Source of the DNA: JBBQZU01 sp041749535
GTDB lineage: Bacteria > Bacteroidota > Bacteroidia > Flavobacteriales_D > Cryomorphaceae
NCBI GenBank assembly: GCA_041749535.1
Contig: JBGTBE010000010.1
Coordinates: 1 to 49,045, forward strand
Reading direction: 5' to 3'
Length of the DNA: 49,045 nt
Shown in pieces: positions 7,765 through 16,200 of this stretch. The translations under genes and the position numbers were made by a program. The notes below the pieces were generated by a model. The model had not been told where the DNA came from. It saw only the letters and a list, made by a program, of their open reading frames with translations, and did no database searches. Numbering within the stretch: the first letter of the stretch is position 1; each line of letters opens with the position of its first letter.

Positions 7765-8675
7765 AAACTAAAATAGCCACCCTTGTAATGCTTGCCCTCG
7801 CATCCATGGTGCAGCTGAGGGCACAAGAAGAGAAGACGGTACAGAAGTCGTTTGCAGCAAGCACCCTCTCCATAAACAATAGTTTTGGAGATGTGGATGT
7901 AACTACTTATGTCGGGAGCAAGATTGAAATGACAGTGGTTATATCAGTCACAAGCAGCAGCAAGTCAAGCCCCGCCAAGGAACTGGATAAAATTAATATC
8001 GAAGTGAAGGAAATCGGAAACAGGGTAGATGTTTCGACAAAAAATGAAATAAGCAACCAGAAAGGAGTACGTGAATTCAGGATTGATTATACCGTCAAAA
8101 TGCCTGAGAACACAAACCTTATCGTGAAAAACTCTTTTGGGAATACTACGGTAGCCCGGGTGAAAGGTACATTGGAAATAAGGCAGCAACACGGAGATTG
8201 CTATGTGGGAGAAGCCATCGGTGCTAACAATACAATCAAGGTACAGTTTGGTCGCTTAAATGGAGGGGCCATAAGCAATGCTGATGTGGATGTGCAGCAT
8301 GGAAACTCAACCATTGCTTCCTTCAATAACGTTGAAGCACGACAACAATTTGGCAACATGAAAGTTGGTGAATTGCAAGGAGTGATAAAGGTAAATGCCA
8401 GTCATGGCTCATTCAAGTCAGACCGCGTGCTGCCAGCACTCACCCGCCTTACCATCGAATCGCAATTTGGCGCAGTAGAGCTTAGTGAAGTTCCCAAACA
8501 AGGTTATAGAATTGACCTCTCAGGATCATTTTCAACATTCAAGTGGCCGGACCACATGAAAGTTATCGAGTCTGAAAAAGAAATCACGTCTGCATCTTAT
8601 CAGATTCAATCGCAGAATGGCGGTGAAAAATTAATCGATATCCACGCATCACATGGCTCAGTAAAAATCTATTGA
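7761..8675 (+). CDS. Exported DUF4097-like repeat protein
   Basis: This 304-residue protein has a signal peptide (residues 1-21, cleavage near LRAQ). The mature part is a chain of beta-strand repeats in which short segments centred on FG or HG recur about nine times. Examples are NSFGDVDV, NSFGNTTV, QHGDCYV, QFGRLNG, QHGNSTI, QFGNMKV, SHGSFKS, QFGAVEL and SHGSVKI. This fits the DUF4097 family of predicted beta-solenoid or adhesin-like proteins, which is often encoded beside ECF sigma/anti-sigma pairs. It overlaps the anti-sigma gene by 4 bases and is followed by a strong terminator, so it ends the operon. It is probably an envelope-stress effector or sensor, but its molecular role is unknown. 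Confidence 0.75.
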   Translation: MKTKIATLVMLALASMVQLRAQEEKTVQKSFAASTLSINNSFGDVDVTTYVGSKIEMTVVISVTSSSKSSPAKELDKINIEVKEIGNRVDVSTKNEISNQKGVREFRIDYTVKMPENTNLIVKNSFGNTTVARVKGTLEIRQQHGDCYVGEAIGANNTIKVQFGRLNGGAISNADVDVQHGNSTIASFNNVEARQQFGNMKVGELQGVIKVNASHGSFKSDRVLPALTRLTIESQFGAVELSEVPKQGYRIDLSGSFSTFKWPDHMKVIESEKEITSASYQIQSQNGGEKLIDIHASHGSVKIY

Positions 8676-8698
8676 TGGAGCAGTAAAGTTTGAAAATT

Positions 8699-8728
8699 GG
8701 CCGGAGTTTCTTCCGGCCTTTTTTTTTT
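8699..8728 (+). terminator. Rho-independent terminator of the sigma operon
   Basis: A perfect 7-bp GC-rich stem (8699-8705 with 8712-8718) and a 6-base loop are followed directly by ten T residues (8719-8728). It lies 24 bases after the last stop codon of the sigma-factor operon. Confidence 0.95.
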
Positions 8729-8908
8729 GCAACTAACTGTGAGCTGACACAGAAATTAGGATGCTCTATGAGGAATGTATATTGATAGTTCTTTGATTTA
8801 TGTGAAACCTTCTGCTTCTTTTTAGGAATACAGAAATTGCTGTAACAAGCGCCTATACCCGCCGTACATGTCAGCACAAAGCGGATGAGAATTTTATTAT
8901 GAATCAAT

Positions 8909-8916
8909 TAGCTTTG
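8909..8916 (+). promoter_or_regulatory. -7 promoter element ahead of the reductase gene
   Basis: TAGCTTTG is a perfect TAnnTTTG match. The transcript would begin near 8921. An ATG at 8922 would then have almost no leader, while the ATG at 8964 would have about 43 bases, which helps the choice of the later start. Confidence 0.55.
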
Positions 8917-8963
8917 CCACAATGCACCTGGTGCATATTAGTAACTTAAAATTATTGTATACC

Positions 8964-10124
8964 ATGAAACACTCTATTACCAGCAAAGCTTGGGTGCTGT
9001 ACAAAGGTGAAGGCGATGGAACGCCCGGAGAATTGCATTTCGAAGATTTTACATTTCCCAATATTTCAGAAGATGAAGTGCTTGTGGAGCCACTTTTCGG
9101 ATGTTGGGAAGGGAATATGAGCCACGCAGTAGAGCGAAAACCTGTAGATATTGCCCTCCAACGGGGCGAGGAGAAAGTAGTGATAGGCAATGCCGGTATA
9201 GTGCGTATTCTCGAGAAAGGAAGTAAGGTAAATACGTGCGAAAAAGGTGATATATGTATTGTGTTTTGTGTAGGAATAGCTGATGAATGGGGCTACCCAC
9301 TTAGGATAATGGCCTATGATGCACCAGGCACCATGGGTGTATTGTCCAGGAAGGCAAAGATGCCAGGCCACTCAGTCATCCCCATTCCAAAGAATACCAA
9401 ACACACCCTGGAGCAATGGGCGGCCTTCTCCCTGCGCTATGTCACTGCATGGGCCAATTGGAAAGTAGCACTGCATTGCTGGAAAGGTCAAATGGAGTCT
9501 GCAGATATTTCAAACCAGTGGGTTCTGGCTTGGGGAGGTGGAGTATCACTTGCCCAGTCTATCCTCGCTAAGAAGTCGGGGTTTAATGTGGTAATGGTAA
9601 GCTCTGGCGATGAGCGACTTGAACAGATAAGAAGCCACGGAATCCATGCCATTGACCGCCGCGATTTTGTTGATTTGCATTTTGATCCAATAAGGTATAA
9701 TTCTGAAAAAGAGTTCAAGAGGCGATACCTTCAAGCCGAAAGTCATTTTACCGAGACCGTGCATAAGGCAACTGCCGGTAAAGACATCGCCATCCTTATT
9801 GATTACATTGGGCTTCCCGTATACCGTGCATCTCTCAAACTCCTAGATAGGCAAGGGGTAATAACTACAGCGGGTTGGAAAGAAGGGATGGTGTTGACCA
9901 ATTATAGAGCCATTGAGTGCATAAGCCGACACATACACGTCCACACGCATTATGCCAATTATAAAGAAGGTGTAGAAGCAGTTGCTTACGCCGAAGAGAA
10001 TGGATGGCTGCCGGAAATACTTCCAAATGAGATTTACTCATTCAATGATATACCCAGGCTTAAGGAAGACTATGACCGTAACATACTCTCATACTTCCCG
10101 ATTTTCAAGATCAATGAAGTGTAA
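8964..10124 (+). CDS. Crotonyl-CoA carboxylase/reductase-like MDR enzyme
   Basis: This 386-residue medium-chain dehydrogenase/reductase is probably NADPH-dependent. The nucleotide-binding turn is VLAWGGGVSLAQ (residues 187-198), followed by VVMVSSGDERL. I see no zinc-site cysteine pattern. The C-terminal half aligns by eye with crotonyl-CoA carboxylase/reductase (CCR): a charged insertion, then TAGKDIAILIDYIG, ITTAGWKEG and HTHYANYKEGVEA. His329 falls where CCR has its CO2-pocket histidine in SHFANY. The CCR Phe-Glu pair appears as Tyr118-Asp119 (MAYDAPG). Family knowledge: CCRs make ethylmalonyl- and other alkylmalonyl-CoAs, and relatives reduce enoyl groups. It lies 122 bases before a PKS that lacks an enoylreductase domain. 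It may supply an extender unit or act as a trans enoylreductase. An upstream in-frame ATG (8922) would add 14 residues. Confidence 0.7.
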   Translation: MKHSITSKAWVLYKGEGDGTPGELHFEDFTFPNISEDEVLVEPLFGCWEGNMSHAVERKPVDIALQRGEEKVVIGNAGIVRILEKGSKVNTCEKGDICIVFCVGIADEWGYPLRIMAYDAPGTMGVLSRKAKMPGHSVIPIPKNTKHTLEQWAAFSLRYVTAWANWKVALHCWKGQMESADISNQWVLAWGGGVSLAQSILAKKSGFNVVMVSSGDERLEQIRSHGIHAIDRRDFVDLHFDPIRYNSEKEFKRRYLQAESHFTETVHKATAGKDIAILIDYIGLPVYRASLKLLDRQGVITTAGWKEGMVLTNYRAIECISRHIHVHTHYANYKEGVEAVAYAEENGWLPEILPNEIYSFNDIPRLKEDYDRNILSYFPIFKINEV

Positions 10125-10188
10125 TGAAATGCGCCCAATGAACCTTAGCATAGATAGGTGCTGATGGGCAAGTTACCCTTATTTTTTA

Positions 10189-10196
10189 TAGTTTCG
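10189..10196 (+). promoter_or_regulatory. Possible -7 promoter element of the PKS gene
   Basis: TAGTTTCG differs from TAnnTTTG at one base and lies 51 bases before the PKS start codon. It suggests that the PKS can be transcribed separately from the upstream reductase gene. Confidence 0.35.
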
Positions 10197-10246
10197 TAGG
10201 CTCTAAACCTTCGCAGCTTCAAGTCTCTAACCTCCTCAATAAACTA

Positions 10247-13200
10247 ATGCAAGATTACACGCTACCTTTTAACTCCGTAAAGGAAGTTCTCAAAGACAAA
10301 TCGCTCAGAATTCCAAACCAAATCGCCTTCCGATTTCTTGAAAATGGTGAAGATGAAGGACCTACAATTACTTATAAGCAGCTATACGATGATGCGGTAG
10401 CCATAGCAGGTGAGCTTTTGAAAATTGCCCAGCCTGGAGACAGGGCATTGCTCATATATCCAACTGGAATTGAGTTCATTCGTACTTTTTACGCTTGTGT
10501 ATTGTCAGGTATTGTGGCAGTGCCAATGTACCCACCTTCCGGAAGAAGGAGACTGGGCCGGCTTGAGAATGTAGCCAAGGACTGTGATCCCAAAATAGCG
10601 CTCACTACTACAGCAATAAAACTATCATCAGATGGTTGGTTCGATAATTTAGAAAGTCTGAGCAAGGTGCAATGGCTCGAAACGGATAGCATTGCCCCAA
10701 CCACAGAGGTTACACTCCCTGAGCTTACAGATTTACATTTGGTTTTTCTACAATATACGTCAGGCTCCACAGGCAGCCCAAAAGGGGTTCAGGTGACCCA
10801 ATCCAATATTGTACACAACCTCCATGTTACTGCATTGGCTACCAAGTGGGCAAAGGAGGTGGTAGGCTGGCTACCCATCTACCACGATATGGGCCTAATT
10901 GGTCAAATATTGTATACCGTGTATGTAGGCGGTACCGCCACCCTCATGTCGCCAGTTGATTTTATCAAGAAACCTTTGCGCTGGCTGCAGGCACTCTCTA
11001 AGTACAAAGCTGAAGCTACACCCGCTCCAAATTTTGCCTACGATCTCTGTATTGACCAAATTAAAGACGAAGAGCTAGAGCAATTAGATCTTTCGCACCT
11101 CAAGTTTGCAATGAATGGCGCGGAACCTGTAAAAGCCAAAACACTGCGTCGATTTGCCGAAAGGTTTGGCAAAGCTGGATTTGATATAAACAAGTTTCTG
11201 CCCTGCTATGGAATGGCCGAAACCACTTTAATGGTGAGTGGCGATTACTCCTTTGTGCTTATGCTAAACCTGGATAGGGCGGCATTTCTTTCCCGAAAAG
11301 TGAAAGAAGTGAAAACTCGAGTTGCAGATTCAGGCAGTATTGAACTGGTGAGCTCAGGACCTTTGGTGCCAGGCTACCGTATAGCAATCGTAGACCCGGA
11401 AACCCATGTAGAGTGCGCCCCTGATGAGATTGGTGAAATTTGGTTGCAAGGTCCTTGTGTTGCGCATGGCTATTGGGAAAGGAAAGACTTGAACAGCGAG
11501 GTATTTGGCGCATTCATCAAAGATGCCAAAGGAGTTCCTTTTGCAGGCAGGGGTGTATTTCTGAGAACAGGTGATATGGGCTTCATGTGGAACAAGGCAC
11601 TTTTCATATCAGGAAGGCTCAAGGAAATGATGATTATTAATGGGGCCAATTACTACCCCCATGATATTGAATCTACCATACAAGCAACTGACCCCGCCCT
11701 TCAATTGAATGCTGGTGCCGTTTTCTCTGTAGAAGATGAAAACGGAAATGAACAACTCGTTGCTTTTCAGGAGATTGCCCGCACGAGCACTACAAGTTTT
11801 GACGCTGAAGCATTGGTGCAAGCCATAAATCAAAGCGTATCCCAAACACACGAAGTCTCGCTTAGTGCTATCGTATTCATTAGCCCTGGTAGAATACCAA
11901 AAACTACGAGCGGAAAAATACAAAGAACCCTTTGCAAGAAACTCTTTGAATCAAATGAAATTGATGGGTTGATGCACCTTTGGAATGCCAAAGAATCACG
12001 CAAGCATTCCTCTAATAAAAAGACAGCAGCTGGATTCACAGGTACTTCTCAGTCCAAAGACCCGAAAATTTCTGCACTTCAAAAAACCATGAAGGAGCTC
12101 ATTGCTGCAGCTATAGAATCGAATCCGGCAGATATCGATAACAATACATCATTCGCAAATTTGGGCCTTAGCTCCATTCAGGGAATACAATTGGCAGAAA
12201 AACTCAGTGCAGAAGTTGGTTTCGAAATACCAGCCTCTGCCCTCTATGATTATTTTACCATCCATTCGCTTACCAATCACATTTTGGGTGTGGATGATGA
12301 TGCAACTATCGCTAAGTCTGAAAATATTCAGGCATCACACGAACCCATCGCCATCATAGGCATGGCATGCAAATTTCCTGGTGCGGAGAACGTGGACGAA
12401 TTCTGGTCAAACCTTATCAACCAGGTTGATAGTATAGAAACTGTACCTGCCGACAGATGGAATTATAAAGATGTGTACAGTGAAACTCCGGCCCCCGATA
12501 AAATGAATACCAAGTGGGGTGGATTCATGAAAAATGTAGATCAGTTTGATGCTGGTTTTTTTGCCATTTCTCCACGTGAAGCTGAGCAAATGGATCCACA
12601 ACAGCGCTTGGTACTTGAGCAAACGTATGTGCTTTTTGAATCTGCAGGGTACGCAACAGAATCATTGAAAGGTAAGGATATAGGTGTATTCCTGGGGATT
12701 TCGCACAGCAATTACTCAGAGCTGATGAGCCGGAATACCACGGAGCGCAACATATACAGCGCCACGGGCAGCGCATTGAGCATTGCAGCAAACAGGGTTT
12801 CGTATGCATTCGATTTTCAAGGGCCGAGCATTTCGGTTGATACTGCTTGTTCATCATCATTGGTTGCTTTGCATCAGGCAGTGGCAGCTATCAGAAATGG
12901 GGAGTGCTCTATGGCTGTGGCGGGAGGGGTGAATCTCATTCTTACCCCAGATGTGAATATGTCGTTTTCACAAAGTGGACTTATGGCTGCGGATGGTCAT
13001 TGTAAGACTTTTGATGCAGCCGCCGATGGTATTGCCCGCAGCGAAGGCTGTGGTGTTGTACTATTAAAGCCACTGAGCAGAGCCATTGAAGATGGAGATC
13101 AGATTGTGGCATTGGTGCATGGATCGGCTGTGAATCAGGATGGAAAGAGCAATGGTCTCACTGCGCCAAATGGCATCGCCCAGCAAAGGGTAATTAAAAG

Positions 13201-16200
13201 TGCCCTTGCCGATGCCCAATTAGAGCCATCGCTTGTCCAGTACGTAGAAGCCCATGGTACGGGTACGATCCTTGGTGATCCTATAGAAGTGAACGCCCTC
13301 GGAAGTGTGTACGGAAAAGACCGTAAATCACCACTTCTGATTGGTGCTGTAAAGGCAAACATAGGGCATCTTGAAGCAGCTGCTGGAATCGCAGGGATCA
13401 TAAAAACTGCATTGCTTTTGCAAAACAGCACTGCACCGGGACAGGTTCATTTTGTAAATCCAAATCCCCAGATTCAATGGGATAAACTTCCCGTTAAGGT
13501 GGTGGCTCAGAACACAAACCTCGATGGAAAAGATGTGTATGGCGCAGTGAGTTCTTTTGGTTTTGGTGGAACGAATGCCCACATTATTTTGGGGATGGCG
13601 CCGGAAGTAAAACATGAAGATAACACCGCGCTCATCTTACCGGCTCGAAATACTCAATTGCTTTGCCTTTCGGCCAAAGACAATGGGGCGCTGAAACAGC
13701 GGGCGGCTGAGTTGATTCGCTTCTTGATGGGAAATCAGAACGTTTCGCTAAGTGGAGTGGCTTCCATGCTGGCCTTGCACAAAGACCATTTCGCGAAGCG
13801 CTTTGTAGTGGCAGCACAGAATAGAGAGCAGGCCCTGAAGGCCCTTCAAGATTTTATAGATGGGGAAGAAAATGCGAGGGTATACCGCTCAGAACTTAAA
13901 CTCAATACCCGAAAAGCAGCATTCTTATTTACTGGAGCCGGGGCACAATATGCTGGGATGGGTCGGCATTTTTATGACACGGAACCTGCATTTGCCGAAG
14001 CGATAGACCATTGCTTCAGGTTGGCGCGAAACTATATGGATGTAGACCTTAAGAAGGTCATGTTCAGTGAAGTGGGTAGTGAAGACGAGCAATTGCTCAA
14101 TCGAATTGATATCATGCAACCGGCCATATTTGCATACGAATATGCCATGTACAAATGGTGGGAATCAATTGGTGTAGTTCCTGATATGGTTATTGGCCAT
14201 AGCCTCGGCGAAATAATTGCAGCATGTGTGAGTGGTGTAATGAGCCTATCAGAAGCCATGCGCCTTACTGTACTTCGAGGGCAACTCATATACAATATGC
14301 CGGTTCCCGGCACCATGGCATCTATACAAGCATCAGAAGATGCAGTGCTACAGGTAATTGAAGGACAGGAAGACAAAGTTACCATAGGCGTTATAAATGG
14401 CCGCAACCAAACAGTTGTATCTGGTGAGGTGGAAGCGGTGGAATCTATCGCAGAACATTTTGCAGCCGCTGGAGCCAAAACCAAAGTGCTGAAAATAGCC
14501 CGCGCCGGACACTCACCACTGATGGATGCTATTGTTACACCATTTCGCGAAGTATTGGAGACTTTCAAAATGGAACAGCCTCATACCCCATTGGTAAGCA
14601 ATGTAACTGGGAAAATAGCCGGACCAGAGATCAGCACACCCCAATACTGGGTTGACCACCTGCGCAAGACCGTGCGCTTCAGCGATGGTCTGAATACCCT
14701 GCGGGAGAATGGTTGTGATATTTTCATAGAGATGGGGCCAAACCCAACATTGCTTGGCATCGCTGGTTTTGAGATAGCTGAATCTGCTTCACTTCTGTTT
14801 ATGGCCTCGGCTATGGAAGATGATAAACTCATGAATACTGCCCACAATAGCGCGGGAAGATACCATGCCGAGGGTGGCGAAATCAATTGGAGCCAGTATT
14901 ATCATCGCCGTAAGGAGAAGTTAATTTCTCTTCCGCTTTATCCATTCCAGCGCAACAGATACTGGATTACAGAAATACCAGCAGCTTCTGCCAAGGCAGG
15001 CACCAAGGTGAATGCCGCTCTTTTACAGCGCTCTCTGGATGTAGCAAGCCTCAACGGACTGTATGAGACCACGCTCTCAGGCCATGCCCGACTCGAACAA
15101 GCAAGCTACCTGCTCGACGAAGTGCGCTGTATCCATTCCGGTGCTTTGCTGGAGATTATTGCCGAAGCAATGCAGGCTATGAATCAGATGCGCACCATAC
15201 AGCAGCTTGATTTACATTTCCCCTGTGCTATCGGTAACAGCGATGGTGTATTATTGCAGATATCAATAGATGCTGAGGACGATACGTTTGCACTATTTGT
15301 TGGAATGCAGGAAAATTCACAATGGGAAAAGGTGGCTTCCGGGCGTTTTGCAGGTCACTTGAATGCAGGTGAGCGTGAAGCAAACGCGCTGTTTGATTCA
15401 TTGAAAAACGAAAGTTTTAAGAAAGACACCGCATTTTTCAATTCAGTGCTTATAAACAGAGGAATAAAGGTATCGCAACTCGAAGCGATCACAGCCATAT
15501 ACAGCAATGGATCTGATATACTCATGCAAGTAGAAGATTATCCTGCTGAGGGAAACACGCCATTTACGATCAATCCGGCAATTGCAGAGCTGGCAATGAT
15601 TGCAATGAATTTGAATGAGCGATCAGATGCGCTTCTGTGGCCTTCTAAAGTGCGTAATTTTCAAGTGCATAAACCAGCCGGATCAATATCAGCCGTTTTG
15701 GTTATACCCGAGGATAGTGCAACTGTTGGCGCACGCGCAGCCCGGATAGAGATGAAAGGATCGGATGGAATGCTTGTTGCATCCATGGTTGCCGACCTCA
15801 AAGTATCCTCTGCTGCCGATCTTTCAGAGGGCTCTCAAAGACTCCGCACCGAATGGATTTTCGAAAACAACTGGCTTCCTATTGACGTAGGTTCAAAACA
15901 ACTAAACATTCCAAATTGGTTGCTGGTAGCACCTTCTGGAAAAGATGCTGGTTCTGCCGCTCTTGAAGCCGCACTTAAAAGCAGGGGTCAGGCAGTTGCC
16001 GTGCATAATTCATGGCCTTCTGCCCATGCCAGTCTTTCATCAGAAGTGTGCGAAGGTCTTATAGTGTACCTGGACAGCACCAACACAAGCAATGCAACAT
16101 TGCCAGATGCGGTATATGAATCATCAAGAATAGCGCTGGAAGTATACAAGGGGATTGCTGATTTGGTTGGGAATGGACACCTGAATAAACTTCGTAGCCT

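Noticed and set aside
8922..8963. A 14-residue N-terminal extension of the CCR-like reductase
   Set aside because: The ATG at 8922 is only a base or two from the transcription start predicted by the -7 element at 8909-8916, and the extra residues do not resemble the family. It remains possible if the gene is leaderless.
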